44,914 nt of DNA from CAZXBB01 sp964638815 (GCA_964638815.1 CAZXBB010000091.1:1-44914); one strand, 5' to 3'. Positions 21,444-30,978 are shown, numbered from the stretch's first letter. The notes: a model not told the origin generated them from the sequence alone. Numbers and translations are program-made.

Positions 21444-22163
21444 ATGCCGACCGCCGTCGCCCCGCCGGAACCCGTGCCCGATACGCCCGGACGCGCCGCG
21501 CTCGCGCTGCTGCTCGTCGTCCCGGCGCCGAGCGTCGGCGTCGTGGCGGCCATGATCGCGGCGCCGGGCCCGGTCGGCACCGCCGTCTTCGTCGCGTGCA
21601 AGGCGTGGATGCTGCTGCTCCCGCTCGCCTGGCTGATCGTCGTCGAACGCGGCCGGCCGAGCGCGTCGCCGGCGCGGCACGGCGGCTTCGGCGTCGGCGC
21701 CCTGCTGGGCGTCGCGATCGGCGTCGTGATCGTCGCCGGCTACCTGCTCGTCGGCACGCGTCTGATCGACGCCGGGCACGTGCGCGTCATGGCCGCGCAG
21801 AACGGCATCGGCACCGTCGCGCGCTACCTGGTCGCGGCCGCCTACTGGATCACGATCAACTCCGTGCTCGAGGAGTACGTCTACCGGTGGTTCATCGTGC
21901 GTCGCTGCGAGACGCTGATGCCCACGGGTCTGGCGATCCTGGCGTCGGCCCTCTTCTTCACCGTTCACCACGTGATCGCGCTGAAGGTGCAGTTCGACTG
22001 GACCGTGACGACGCTCGGTTCCGCCGGCGTCTTCATCGGGGGGACCATCTGGTCGTGGCTGTACGTGCGATACCGGTCCATCTGGCCCGGCTACGTGAGC
22101 CACGCGATCGTGGACGTCGCCGTCTTCGCGGTGGGGTGGCTCATCATCTTCGGCGGTGACTGA
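21444..22163 (+). CDS. CPBP-family intramembrane glutamic protease
   Basis: A 239-aa polytopic membrane protein of the CAAX protease and bacteriocin-processing (Abi) family. The family motifs appear in order: EEYVYRWF (the paired Glu and Arg), FFTVHHVI with its histidine, and the late SHAIVD histidine. About six hydrophobic segments surround them. Members cleave prenylated or membrane peptides or act in bacteriocin immunity; the role here is unknown. It diverges from the methyltransferase gene with only 62 bases between the starts. Confidence 0.88.
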   Translation: MPTAVAPPEPVPDTPGRAALALLLVVPAPSVGVVAAMIAAPGPVGTAVFVACKAWMLLLPLAWLIVVERGRPSASPARHGGFGVGALLGVAIGVVIVAGYLLVGTRLIDAGHVRVMAAQNGIGTVARYLVAAAYWITINSVLEEYVYRWFIVRRCETLMPTGLAILASALFFTVHHVIALKVQFDWTVTTLGSAGVFIGGTIWSWLYVRYRSIWPGYVSHAIVDVAVFAVGWLIIFGGD

Positions 22164-22207
22164 CCCCGGTGCCGGCGCCGGCCGCCGGCCGGACTGACAT
22201 GACCGCG

Positions 22208-22262
22208 GGAAAGCCGCGTCGCGCGCGGTCGAGGTTCCGACGCCGTTCGCGCGCGGCTTTCC
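22208..22262. terminator. Inverted repeat between convergent genes
   Basis: GGAAAGCCGCG (22208-22218) is perfectly complementary to CGCGGCTTTCC (22252-22262), with a 33-base loop that can itself fold (GTCG/CGAC). It lies between the convergent ends of the CPBP and TPR genes. The AAAG/CTTT base of the stem gives a weak T-run in each direction, so a bidirectional terminator is the simplest reading. Confidence 0.5.
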
Positions 22263-22272
22263 GGGCGGCCTG

Positions 22273-22989
22273 TCACTCCTCCGACGTCCGTGGGGCATCC
22301 TCGCGCGCGCCCATCTGTACGGCGTCGCCCGCCACCGGGGGCTCGTAGCCGGCAGCCAGGGCGAACTCAAGCGTCGCGCGTTCGTGGTCGCCGCGGGCCT
22401 CGCAGATGACGGCGAGGTTGTGGTGCGCGCGGGCCGGCTGGAGCAGGCCCTGGTAGATGTCGTACGCCTCGTCGTAGTCGCCGAGCAGGCCGGCGGCGAG
22501 GGCGTGGTTGGCGGCGTAGCGAGCGTTGGCGGGGTCGAGGGTCGCGGCGAGCGCGAAGCTCTCGCGGGCCTCGCCGTAGCGATCGACGAGCATGAGGCTC
22601 ATGCCGCGGTTGTTGTGGACCAACGGATCGCGCGGCGCGACGACGAGGGCTTCGTCGAGGGTGGCGATGGCGTTCCCGACGGCGCCGCGCCGGATCTGGA
22701 TCTGCGCGAGCTCGTTGTAGGCGGGGAGGAAATCCGGGTACCGACGGATGGTCGAGCGGTGCACGGCCTCGGCGCCCGCGTACTTCTGCTGGGCGGCGAG
22801 GATGCCGGCCATGCGGTAGAGCGTGCGGGGAGTGGGGGCCTGGCCCGCGCCGGAGGCGAACGCGTCCTCCGCGGCGATCGGCGTCGCCGACGTCAGCATC
22901 GAGCGCGTGGTCGTGGTCTCGCAGCCGGTGGCCAGGAGCGCGGCGCCCGCGAGGACACCGGCGGTCAGTATGGTCGTTGCGCGCTTCAT
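22273..22989 (-). CDS. TPR-repeat lipoprotein, TadD-like
   Basis: A 238-aa predicted outer-membrane lipoprotein at the 3' end of the tad locus. The signal peptide ends in the lipobox LLATGC. At least four TPR units follow (YNELAQIQIRRGAVGNAI, HNNRGMSLMLVDRYGEAR, ANHALAAGLLGDYDEAYD, HNLAVICEARGDHERA). In tad loci TadD is a TPR lipoprotein that helps the secretin assemble, which fits the position. ATG 22989 has GGAAGAGGAAG just upstream. It lies 22 bases after the preceding lipoprotein gene. Confidence 0.8.
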   Translation of the reverse strand: MKRATTILTAGVLAGAALLATGCETTTTRSMLTSATPIAAEDAFASGAGQAPTPRTLYRMAGILAAQQKYAGAEAVHRSTIRRYPDFLPAYNELAQIQIRRGAVGNAIATLDEALVVAPRDPLVHNNRGMSLMLVDRYGEARESFALAATLDPANARYAANHALAAGLLGDYDEAYDIYQGLLQPARAHHNLAVICEARGDHERATLEFALAAGYEPPVAGDAVQMGAREDAPRTSEE

Positions 22990-23011
22990 CGTTTCTTCCT
23001 CTTCCTCTCTG

Positions 23012-23494
23012 TCACGAGCCGGGTGTCGTGTCGCTTCGGTTCATGGGCACGCGGTCCTTCACCTCGAGCACGCGATCGGACCGCATGCCGTCGCCGCCGG
23101 GGAGATCGTCGGCGAGTTCCGTGCCCACGCTGACCCCGGCCTCGGCGAACATCGCGCGGACCGTCTGAAGCCGCGCGCGGTAGAGCGTGTCGGACGTGTC
23201 GCCGCGCCGGACGCTGATGTGTGCCGGCGCCTCCCCGGGGGCGACGCCGCAGCGTCGCGCGAGGATCGAGACGTCGCGCTGGCCGAGCTCGTTGAGCCGC
23301 GCGCTCGCCGACTCGAAGTGGTACGGGTAGATCGTCGACTGCCGCACCACCGCCGCCTCGTCGGCGGCGAGGTGGTAATCGCGGACGAGCATGGCGTTGA
23401 GCCGTGCCTTCTCGTCGAGCGTGACGGTCTGCGGCGCACAGCCGGCGACCGTCGTCGCGATCGCTCCCACCAGCATCATCATTGACCTCTTCAT
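23012..23494 (-). CDS. Pilus-locus lipoprotein, CpaD-like
   Basis: A 160-aa lipoprotein (lipobox TTVAGC near residue 19) inside the tad gene cluster. The segment ISVRRGDTSDTLYRARLQTVRAMF resembles the CpaD/OmpA-like repeat used by Flp pilus lipoproteins that assist the secretin. Overall similarity is limited, so the assignment rests partly on its place between tadC and the TPR lipoprotein. Confidence 0.6.
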   Translation of the reverse strand: MKRSMMMLVGAIATTVAGCAPQTVTLDEKARLNAMLVRDYHLAADEAAVVRQSTIYPYHFESASARLNELGQRDVSILARRCGVAPGEAPAHISVRRGDTSDTLYRARLQTVRAMFAEAGVSVGTELADDLPGGDGMRSDRVLEVKDRVPMNRSDTTPGS

Positions 23495-23540
23495 CGGAAA
23501 GCTACTCCATGCACTGCGAAGGTTCGGTGATCTCGCCGCT

Positions 23541-24440
23541 TCATCCCGACAGCATGTCGACCAGCGTCATGATGGCCGGTCCGACCGTCACGATCAGCAT
23601 CACGGGGAAGATGAACAGCACGAGGGGAAAGAGCAGCGCGACCGCCGTCTTCTCGGCGCGCTCCTCGGCGTAGAGGCTCCGCCGCTCCCGCATCGAGGAG
23701 GCGAAGGTGGACAGGGCGTCGGAAACGCTCGTCCCGAAACGGTCGGACTGGACGAGCAGCGCGGCCAGCGACGCGACCTCGTCGGCGCCCGTGCGCGCCG
23801 ACATGCCGCGCATCGCGTCGGCCCGGCTCGCGCCGAGCTGCATCTCGAGATTCGTGAGCTCCATCTCGTCGGACAGGATTCGGCTCACGCCGCGGATCTC
23901 GTCGGAGACGGAGTTCCACGCCATGTCGAGGCCCATGCCCGTGGACACGCAGATCTCGAGCAGGTCGATGGCGTCGGAGAGATGCCGCCGTATCTCCTCG
24001 CACCGCCGGTTCTGACGAGCGCGGAGGACGAGGTTCGGCAGGAAGAACATCGCGGCGCCCGCGAGGAGCACGAGGTAGATGCGGGCGGCGAGCGTCAGAT
24101 CGAGCGGCAGCACGAAGAACGCCGTGACCACCAGCGCGATCCCGAAAAGCAGGATCTTGACGCCGATGAACGTGGCCGCGGCGCCGGGCCCGTAGTACCC
24201 GCCGCGACGCAGCTTCGCCTGAAGGGCATTCGACGGCTTCTTCTTCGGCGAGAACGTGTCGCCGAAGCGGCGCACGAGGCCCAGCGTGCGGCTGCCGCCG
24301 CGTCGCTCGCGCCGCGCGGCGGCGTCGGGCGCGAGACGCTTGCGGATCGCGCGGTGTCGCCGCCGCAGCAGCAGCGCGATACCCGCGGCCCATGCGAGGA
24401 CGGCGACGAAGACGAGGATGGCGACGATGAGCTGCGGCAC
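23541..24440 (-). CDS. tadC: Flp pilus assembly protein TadC
   Basis: Inner-membrane platform protein of 299 aa with a type II secretion F (T2SSF) domain. An N-terminal helix (LIVAILVFVAVLAWAAGIALLL) is followed by a helix pair at residues 90-125, the cytoplasmic T2SSF region (HLSDAIDLLEICVSTGMGLDMAW through ALLVQSDRFGTSVSDALS) and a C-terminal helix (ALLFPLVLFIFPVMLIVTVG). It starts at GTG 24440, 7 bases after tadB. TadB and TadC pair to form the platform driven by the TadA ATPase. Confidence 0.9.
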   Translation of the reverse strand: MPQLIVAILVFVAVLAWAAGIALLLRRRHRAIRKRLAPDAAARRERRGGSRTLGLVRRFGDTFSPKKKPSNALQAKLRRGGYYGPGAAATFIGVKILLFGIALVVTAFFVLPLDLTLAARIYLVLLAGAAMFFLPNLVLRARQNRRCEEIRRHLSDAIDLLEICVSTGMGLDMAWNSVSDEIRGVSRILSDEMELTNLEMQLGASRADAMRGMSARTGADEVASLAALLVQSDRFGTSVSDALSTFASSMRERRSLYAEERAEKTAVALLFPLVLFIFPVMLIVTVGPAIMTLVDMLSG

Positions 24441-24447
24441 GGTGAAC

Positions 24448-25389
24448 TCAGTACTTGAGGGCGGTCATGCGGTTCATCACCCAGGAGCCGACGGCGAGGA
24501 GCACGAGGGCCACGGCGAGGAGGATGCGTCCCGTGCCCGTGGCGTAGAACGGATCCATGTACTCGCGGTTGATGAGACCGAAGATGAAGAACACGACGAT
24601 CGGGAGCGCGATCAGCACCCGTTTGCTGAGCTGCGTCTGGGCGGTGAGAACCCGCAACCGGCGGCCGAGCCGGATGCGTTCGCGGATGACCACGGCGATG
24701 CGGTCCATGAGCTGCGCGACGTTCCCGCCGGTGCGGCTCTGGATGGCGATCGACGTCGAGAGCAGCCGGAGGTCCGGGCTGTCGGTGCGCCGGGCCGCCG
24801 CGCCGAGCGCTTGGTCGAGATCCGCCCCCATCGCGTGCTGCTGGCATACGGCGCCGAAGATGTCGCGGACGGGCCGGTCCATCTCCGAGGAGATCAGCTC
24901 GAATGCGCTCGAGAGCGGGTGACCGGCGCGAAGCGAGCGCGACGCGAGTTCCAGCGCGTCGACGAGCTGCTGCTCGAAGAGCGCCTGCCGTCGCCTGGCG
25001 CGGTGCCCGACGTAGAGCTGGAGCGTGAAGAAGGCGACGACGCCGACGCCTGCGGCAATGAGCGTGCTGCCCAGGAGCATGTACGCCGCGCCGAAGCCGC
25101 CGGTGGCAAGCAGGGCGCTGATGACGACCTGGCGCGGACCGGTGAGAAGCCAGTCGACGCCGGCCGCGGCGCCGCCCTCGCGCGGACGCGCAGGCGTCGG
25201 GGGGCGGGACGACGACATCCGCGCGTTCGCCGCCGCGATCGTGTCGATGCCGAGACGTGCGTCCAGACGCGTCGCCCGCGACTTCCGCCGCGCCGCCCAC
25301 AGCAGCACGGCGAGCAGCCAAACGCACAGCACGAGCCCGAAGGCCGAGCCGACGAGGAGCAGATCGATGACCAGACGCGGGTCGATCAT
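24448..25389 (-). CDS. tadB: Flp pilus assembly protein TadB
   Basis: Inner-membrane platform protein of 313 aa, T2SSF family. It has an N-terminal helix (IDLLLVGSAFGLVLCVWLLAVLL), a helix pair near residues 85-120, the cytoplasmic domain (QQLVDALELASRSLRAGHPL through QLMDRIAVVIRERI) and C-terminal helices. The frame continues far upstream inside tadA, but ATG 25389 overlaps the tadA stop as ATGA, which fixes the start and implies translational coupling. Confidence 0.92.
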   Translation of the reverse strand: MIDPRLVIDLLLVGSAFGLVLCVWLLAVLLWAARRKSRATRLDARLGIDTIAAANARMSSSRPPTPARPREGGAAAGVDWLLTGPRQVVISALLATGGFGAAYMLLGSTLIAAGVGVVAFFTLQLYVGHRARRRQALFEQQLVDALELASRSLRAGHPLSSAFELISSEMDRPVRDIFGAVCQQHAMGADLDQALGAAARRTDSPDLRLLSTSIAIQSRTGGNVAQLMDRIAVVIRERIRLGRRLRVLTAQTQLSKRVLIALPIVVFFIFGLINREYMDPFYATGTGRILLAVALVLLAVGSWVMNRMTALKY

Positions 25390-26696
25390 GACCTCGGCTC
25401 CGCTTCGGCGCCGATCGTGGCGAGCACGCGACGTGTGAAGAGACGCGGCGGCAGGTCGAAGCCCTCGGCCAGCAGGTGCTCCAGCGTGCGCGGCCGCACG
25501 CCGCAGGCCTCGAACTGGCCGGTGGCGTTGCCGCCCGAGTCGACGCCGGCCTGGCGGAACCGGAAGATCTCCTGGAGACAGATCTGCTCGCCCTCCATGC
25601 CGGAGATCTCGCAGATGCTGACGACGCGACGGGCGCCGCCGGTGACCCGCGCGAGGTGCACGATCACGTGGAGGGCGGAGGCCATCTGCTGCCGGATTAC
25701 GTGAACCGGGTACTGGAGACCGGCCATGCTGACCATGTTCTCGACGCGTCGCAGCGCGTCGCGGGCGTTGTTGGCGTGCACCGTGGTCATCGATCCCTCG
25801 TGCCCGGTGTTCATCGCCTGGAGCATGTCGAGGGCTTCGGCCCCGCGGACCTCGCCGATGATGATCCGGTCCGGACGCATGCGGAGGCTGTTCCTGAGCA
25901 GGTCGCGCTGCGTGACCTGGCCCGCGTCCTCGATGTTCGGCGGGCGCGTCTCGAGACGAACGACGTGATCCCGCTGGAGCCGGAGCTCGGCGGCATCCTC
26001 GATGGTGATGAGACGCTCGCCGCCCGGCACCCACTTCGAGAGGACGTTGAGCAGCGTCGTCTTGCCGCTGCCGGTCCCGCCCGAGACGAGTATGTTCAGC
26101 CGGCCGCGAACGCACGCCTGGAGGAACGAGACCATGTCCTCCGTGAGTGACCGCAGCCGCAGCAGCGACTCGACCTCGATCGGGTTGTCGCCGAAGCGGC
26201 GAATCGACAGAGCCGGGCCGTCCAGGGCGAGCGGCGGGATGATCGCGTTGACGCGCGAGCCGTCCTGGAGCCGGGCGTCGAGCATCGGCGAGCTCTCGTC
26301 GATGCGGCGACCGACCCGCGATGCGATGCGCTGGATGATCTGGACGAGATGCGCCTCGTTGCGGAAGCTCGCGTCGGTCAGCTCGAGGCGTCCGTTGCGC
26401 TCGATGTACACGCGGTCGGGCCCGTTGGCGAGGATGTCAGTGACGTCCGGCTCGCGCAGGAAGCGCTCGATCGGTCCGAGGCCGAAGATCTCGTCCATCA
26501 CCTCGCGGAGGAGCTGGTTCTTCTCGGGCGCCGACAGCGGGAGCCCGCGGTCGCTCAACAGGCCGTCGAGCCGGCGCGTGCACTCGCGGTGGAGCTGCTC
26601 CACCGGCATCCTGCGCGCCTCGTGCAGATCGAGCGCGCCCAGCAGCTCGCTGTGAATCTGCCCCTTCAGCTCGTGTCGTCCGTTTACCGCCTTCAT
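25386..26696 (-). CDS. tadA: Flp pilus assembly ATPase TadA/CpaF
   Basis: Hexameric secretion ATPase that powers Flp pilus extension and retraction. The 436-aa product has Walker A SGGTGSGKTT (residues 205-214), the VinE-type N-terminal half (EIFGLGPIERFLREPDVTDIL), an Asp box (LITIEDAAELRLQRDHVVRLETR) and Walker B RIIIGEVRGAEALDMLQAMNTGHEGSMTT with a conserved Glu and His. It follows tadZ by 30 bases. Confidence 0.96.
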   Translation of the reverse strand: MKAVNGRHELKGQIHSELLGALDLHEARRMPVEQLHRECTRRLDGLLSDRGLPLSAPEKNQLLREVMDEIFGLGPIERFLREPDVTDILANGPDRVYIERNGRLELTDASFRNEAHLVQIIQRIASRVGRRIDESSPMLDARLQDGSRVNAIIPPLALDGPALSIRRFGDNPIEVESLLRLRSLTEDMVSFLQACVRGRLNILVSGGTGSGKTTLLNVLSKWVPGGERLITIEDAAELRLQRDHVVRLETRPPNIEDAGQVTQRDLLRNSLRMRPDRIIIGEVRGAEALDMLQAMNTGHEGSMTTVHANNARDALRRVENMVSMAGLQYPVHVIRQQMASALHVIVHLARVTGGARRVVSICEISGMEGEQICLQEIFRFRQAGVDSGGNATGQFEACGVRPRTLEHLLAEGFDLPPRLFTRRVLATIGAEAEPRS

Positions 26697-26726
26697 ACCG
26701 TCGTGCTCCGTCCTTCGTTCGATCGA

Positions 26727-27875
26727 TCAGCGGGCCGCGACGCCGTTGGCGGGAGCGCAGATCGAGGCGGCGAGCCGCCTGATGTCGCGCCGCACCGAGG
26801 ATCGCGGCGACGTCTCCGCGAGCGTCTTGCCGAGGTTGATGTTCCTGATCACCGTCGCGTAGTCGTTGCCGACGGCCGCGACGGGGACGCCGCCGAGCGC
26901 CTTCGAGGCCTCCGCGAGGCTGACCGCCGCCTTGCGCCTGCGGTAGCGCGTGGCAAGGCAGAGGACGCGATCGTGGGCTACCCCGTCGTCCTCCAGACCG
27001 GAAAGGATCGCCCTTGCGATCCGGATGTCCACGACGTTGAGCTCGAAGGCGATGACCGTGCGCTCGCTCGCGCGGGCCAGGATCTCCGCGGCGTCGCACG
27101 AGACGCGCGGGGCGTCGACGACCGTGTGACGGAAGGCCGCCTTGCACGCCTCCAGCGTCGGGGCGAGCGCCGCGAGGTCCATGTCCCGCGGATTGCGGAA
27201 GTCGACCGTCGCCGGGCTCGCGAGGAGCGAGAGATGCTCGTCGAGGCGGACGGCGCACGAGCGGACGAGCTGCGCGTCGGCGTTGTCGCCGCGGGCGAGA
27301 ACGTCGGTGACGCCGTACGTCGCCTCGGCGCCGAGGCATCCCGCCGCGCCGCCGTAGTGCCCGTCGAGATCGACCAGCAGCGCGGGCGCGGACGCCAGCA
27401 GGCCCAGCTCCGCGGCGAGATTCACCGCGATCGTCGTCGCGCCGCAGCCGCCGCCGGCGGCAAGGATCGTCACGAGCGTGCCGAGGGGCGCGCGATCGGC
27501 CCGGCCGTTGAGACGCGAGAGCACGCCCATGAGGTCGGTGGGGATCGATCGCTTCTCGAGGAAGTGACGCGCCCCGACCTGCATGGCCTGGAGCAGCCAC
27601 TCGTTGCGCACCTCGCTCGCGACCAGCACGAACTTGGCGCGGGTGAACCGACTGGCGATCGCGTCGAGCTCGCCGAGCAGCCGCAAGGGATCCTCGTCGA
27701 TGTCGACGATGACGGTCCGGGCGGGCGAGCGTTCGAGGAAGCGAATCAGCCCGTCCGGGTTCGCGCACACCTCGACGACGCGATCGTCCGGATCCGGATC
27801 GATGACGTTCGCGACCGCGTCCGCGGTCTGCGGCTCCCCGGTCATGACGAAGACGTGCTCGTTCGCTCGCACCAT
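26727..27875 (-). CDS. Pilus localisation ATPase TadZ/CpaE
   Basis: ParA/MinD-related protein of 382 aa that positions the tad machine at the pole. An N-terminal receiver-like fold (residues about 1-125, with TVIVDIDEDPL) precedes a P-loop domain. The P-loop reads GGGCGATTIAVNLA, so the two lysines of a canonical KGGxGKT are missing, as in many CpaE/TadZ proteins. LLVDLDGHYGG follows as the Walker-A' partner. ATG 27875 has GGGAG just upstream. Confidence 0.85.
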   Translation of the reverse strand: MVRANEHVFVMTGEPQTADAVANVIDPDPDDRVVEVCANPDGLIRFLERSPARTVIVDIDEDPLRLLGELDAIASRFTRAKFVLVASEVRNEWLLQAMQVGARHFLEKRSIPTDLMGVLSRLNGRADRAPLGTLVTILAAGGGCGATTIAVNLAAELGLLASAPALLVDLDGHYGGAAGCLGAEATYGVTDVLARGDNADAQLVRSCAVRLDEHLSLLASPATVDFRNPRDMDLAALAPTLEACKAAFRHTVVDAPRVSCDAAEILARASERTVIAFELNVVDIRIARAILSGLEDDGVAHDRVLCLATRYRRRKAAVSLAEASKALGGVPVAAVGNDYATVIRNINLGKTLAETSPRSSVRRDIRRLAASICAPANGVAAR

Positions 27876-27905
27876 TTCGCTCCCTCTGTCCTTCCTCGAA
27901 TCCGC

Positions 27906-29510
27906 TTACTCGCCGGTCCTCGCGGCGCCGTCGTTGCTCCCGGACTCGCGCCCGGCTGGGGCCTGGTCGTACGTCGCCCACGCGCCCGGGCCCTGGAGCC
28001 GGTCAAGACCCTTCTCCCTGAGCCACGCGGCGTCGGCCGGGGTCATCCGGTCCGGCGTCATGCCGTCGAGACGCCCGTCCATATACAGCTCCCAGTCGTC
28101 AGGCGTCACGTGGAACGAGCCGGGCGCAGGGTAGTCTTCGCTGACGACGGACGGCTCGATCAGCGACGCCGTGGCGAGCACGACGAGCTCCGTCTCGCCC
28201 TGCGTGTAGCGCACCGACCGGAACAGCGAGCCGAGGATCGGCAGGTCGCCGAGCAGCGGCACCTTCGAGTTCCGGGCGTTCGTGAACTGGCTCAGCAGCC
28301 CGGCCATCGCGAATGTCTGCCCGCTGCGCAGCTCGAGCGTCGTCTGCGCCCGCCGCGTGAGCACGGACGGGATGCGGAAGCCTTCGATCTCGACGGCGCC
28401 GACGTCCGAGAGATCGCTCACCTCGGGCGCGACGTAGAGCCGGATGCGGTTCTCGCCGAGCACGTGCGGCAGGAAGTTGAGGCGGATGCCGAACTCCTTG
28501 TACTCGATGGTGATCGTGCTGCCGGCGCCCGCCGTCGAGCCCTGCACGACCGGCACGGGGAACTCGCCGCCGGCGAGGAAGTTCGCCTCTTCGCCGCTCA
28601 GCGCGATGAGCGTGGGCTCGGCGAGGATCCGCAGGTACTGGTTCTCCGCGAGCGCCTGGATGAACAGCGACAGGTCCGAACCAGGGAACGCACCGAAGAG
28701 CGTGATGCCGGTCGAGATCGCGCTGTCCGCCAGGAACGCGAACGGCAGGTTGCCCAGCGCGGACGCTCCGGCGGGCTGACCGACGCTGATGGGATTGAGC
28801 GCGCCGCCGCCGTCGGGTCCGATCAGGCTCGCGCCCACGAACTCGTCCCCGCCGTAGAACGCGTTCACGCCGAGCGAGCGGATCGCCTCGCGGCTCACCT
28901 CGGCGACGCGGATCTTGATCATCACCTGCTGGACGCCGGCGACCGACGTCTTGTCGATGTACTTGATGCCGAAGGATTCGAGCGTCCGGCGGAGCAGCTC
29001 GACCTGGTCCGCGCGCCGAAGCGAGCCGCTGACGACCAGGACGTCCTGCGACTGGAAGACCTCGAGCTCGCATCCCGGGAAGATCTTCCTGAGCTCAGCC
29101 TGCACGTAGCCGAGGTCGATGACGACCGCGAGCTGGCGGTGCCAGATGTCGCCGTCCTCGCTCCAGAGGATGAGGTCGGTCGTGCCGAGCTCCTTGCCCT
29201 GCACGAGGACCTGGTCCGGCGAGAGGACCTGGACGTCCGCCGTGTCGGTCTGCGTGATGGAGACGCGCGTGACCGGCCATGGCGTGTCGACGACCGTTGA
29301 CTGGCCGACCTTGACGCGGATGGTCTCCGCGGCCGCCGCGACGGCCTGCGGCTCGGCGCTGCGCGCCGCCGTGTCGTCCGCGCGGGCGTCGGCCGCGGGG
29401 AGCGCACAGGTCACGAGGGCGGCCCCGGCCGCGAGCGCGGTGCGACCGAACCGTCGTCTGATGTTGCCCGATACCGTCTCTCTCGTCCTGGTCACCGCTG
29501 TGCACTCCAT
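27906..29510 (-). CDS. Flp pilus secretin RcpA/CpaC
   Basis: Outer-membrane secretin of 534 aa that forms the pilus channel. A signal peptide (ALAAGAALVTCALPAADARA) leads into the pilus N-terminal domain (RVKVGQSTVVDTPWPVTRVSI), a BON-like segment (VQVLSPDQVLV to LVVSGSLRRADQVELL), and a C-terminal secretin domain ending VPLLGDLPILGSLFRS. ATG 29510 is listed; GTG 29495 has a better-placed GGAG and is a serious alternative. The next upstream frame overlaps the CpaB gene. Confidence 0.9.
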   Translation of the reverse strand: MECTAVTRTRETVSGNIRRRFGRTALAAGAALVTCALPAADARADDTAARSAEPQAVAAAAETIRVKVGQSTVVDTPWPVTRVSITQTDTADVQVLSPDQVLVQGKELGTTDLILWSEDGDIWHRQLAVVIDLGYVQAELRKIFPGCELEVFQSQDVLVVSGSLRRADQVELLRRTLESFGIKYIDKTSVAGVQQVMIKIRVAEVSREAIRSLGVNAFYGGDEFVGASLIGPDGGGALNPISVGQPAGASALGNLPFAFLADSAISTGITLFGAFPGSDLSLFIQALAENQYLRILAEPTLIALSGEEANFLAGGEFPVPVVQGSTAGAGSTITIEYKEFGIRLNFLPHVLGENRIRLYVAPEVSDLSDVGAVEIEGFRIPSVLTRRAQTTLELRSGQTFAMAGLLSQFTNARNSKVPLLGDLPILGSLFRSVRYTQGETELVVLATASLIEPSVVSEDYPAPGSFHVTPDDWELYMDGRLDGMTPDRMTPADAAWLREKGLDRLQGPGAWATYDQAPAGRESGSNDGAARTGE

Positions 29511-29527
29511 GCAGTGGTTTGGTTGCT

Positions 29528-30424
29528 TCACTTCTTCGCGGGGAGCGGGAAGGTCTTCGTCTCCGCCGTGCCGCCGCGCAGGATCACCGTGCTCCACACC
29601 GCCTCCGGCGAGGCCCCCGCGGGCGTCGCGACCGGCGCGGACGCCCCGAGGGGGGCGGCCACCGCGGTGTTCCGGACGCGGGTGTCGAGCTCGCTCAGCC
29701 GCGTGCCGCCGGCGGCGCCGGGGGCGCCGTCGAGCGGGTGACGTAGCGCGAGCGTCACCTGGCCGTGCGCGGTCGCGAGCTGGAGCACCTCCGCCTGCTC
29801 GGGGGTGACCATCAACGTGACCATGCGCTTCTGCTTGGGCGTGCTGCCCTCGCCTTCCTCCTGCGCGGGGGAGACGATGGTGCGCGGACCGATCGCCAGC
29901 ACCTGCACGCTCTGGAGCAGCGTCGACGAGAGGATCTCGCCCGACGGCGTGCCCCGTTCCGCGGGCAGGCGGAACGACGCGATGACGTCAACCACGGCGC
30001 CGGGATAGATGATGTCCTCGATGCCCGATTCCGTCGAAAGGAACGTGCTCATCGCGCGGCGCCCCGGCGGGAGCGACGTCGCGAGCCGGAGGCCCGACTC
30101 GTGGGCGGCGAACATCGCGCCGGTGAAGGTCTGGCCTTCCACCATCGGCGCCACGAGGATCCGGCCGATCACGTTCGTCAGGTCGACGGCGGCGTCCTTC
30201 GGCACCTCGCGGTCGGGAACATCGCGCGTGGTCACGGCACCGGCATCGATCACCGTCATCGCGGGCAGCGCGCGGCTGGCGACGAGGATCTCCGACCGGC
30301 TGTCGCCGACCGTCCTGATCTCCGGCATGCGGACGTTGCCCGCGCGGAGCGTGCCCACGAGGATCGCCGCGCAGATGGCCGCCCCGAAGCCGAGCAAGAT
30401 CAGGGATGTGACGATCCACTTCAT
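29528..30424 (-). CDS. Flp pilus assembly protein RcpC/CpaB
   Basis: A 298-aa periplasmic pilus protein with an N-terminal membrane helix (WIVTSLILLGFGAAICAAILVG), the SAF/beta-clip domain (EILVASRALPAMTVIDAGAVTTRDVP) and a C-terminal RcpC domain (RRAMSTFLSTESGIEDIIYPGAVVDVIASF). It stabilises the secretin. ATG 30424 has GGGAGACTGCA upstream; the longer frame above it has no such signal. Confidence 0.92.
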   Translation of the reverse strand: MKWIVTSLILLGFGAAICAAILVGTLRAGNVRMPEIRTVGDSRSEILVASRALPAMTVIDAGAVTTRDVPDREVPKDAAVDLTNVIGRILVAPMVEGQTFTGAMFAAHESGLRLATSLPPGRRAMSTFLSTESGIEDIIYPGAVVDVIASFRLPAERGTPSGEILSSTLLQSVQVLAIGPRTIVSPAQEEGEGSTPKQKRMVTLMVTPEQAEVLQLATAHGQVTLALRHPLDGAPGAAGGTRLSELDTRVRNTAVAAPLGASAPVATPAGASPEAVWSTVILRGGTAETKTFPLPAKK

Positions 30425-30462
30425 TGCAGTCTCCCATCGAATGCGACGCTCGTGGCGCCGCC

Positions 30463-30978
30463 CTACAGCGCGAGCGACGACAGCACGCCGACGCCCGCTT
30501 CGAGCCGCCACAGCACCACGCACGGGGCGGCCACGCAGATTCCAAGACAGATCGCGACGCCGAACGGCAGGTCCGGCACCTCGGTCAGCGGTGCGGGTCG
30601 ATGCGCGAGCACCCACACGACCGCGAACGCCAGGCCGGCAAGCGCGACGGCAACGAGGACGACGAGCCCGTTGACGAGACCGAGCCACGCGCCGAGCGCG
30701 GCCATCAGCTTCGCGTCGCCCGCGCCGCCCCGCCCGGAGCGGTACAACAGCACGTAGGGAAGTGCGAGGACGAAGCTCGCGGCGCCGGCGTCAGCGAGTC
30801 CGCGCGGACCGTTGAAGACCAGCGCCACGAGCAGGCCGATCAGCAGAAGCGGCAGGGTGAGCACGTTCGGGATGCGCCGACATCGGGCGTCGACGATCGC
30901 CGCGGCGAGCGATCCGCCGAGCACGACGGCCCACTGCAATGTCGCCTGTCCCTCAGACCAGAGTGTCGACGTCCACAC
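30463..30978 (-). CDS. Prepilin peptidase CpaA/TadV
   Basis: Aspartic, membrane-embedded peptidase of 171 aa that cleaves Flp prepilin. The two catalytic aspartates are visible as D30 in AAAIVDARCRRIPN and D88 in GRGGAGDAKLM (the GxGD motif). Five or six hydrophobic helices surround them. Placement directly after flp in transcription order is the usual tad arrangement. Confidence 0.93.
   Translation of the reverse strand: MWTSTLWSEGQATLQWAVVLGGSLAAAIVDARCRRIPNVLTLPLLLIGLLVALVFNGPRGLADAGAASFVLALPYVLLYRSGRGGAGDAKLMAALGAWLGLVNGLVVLVAVALAGLAFAVVWVLAHRPAPLTEVPDLPFGVAICLGICVAAPCVVLWRLEAGVGVLSSLAL

Noticed and set aside
26349..29300. Very long plus-strand frame (983 codons) opposite the tad genes
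   Set aside because: It lies antisense to tadA, tadZ and rcpA, whose products have clear domains and motifs. Its own translation is Arg/Asp/His-rich with no family signature, typical of a GC-rich shadow frame.
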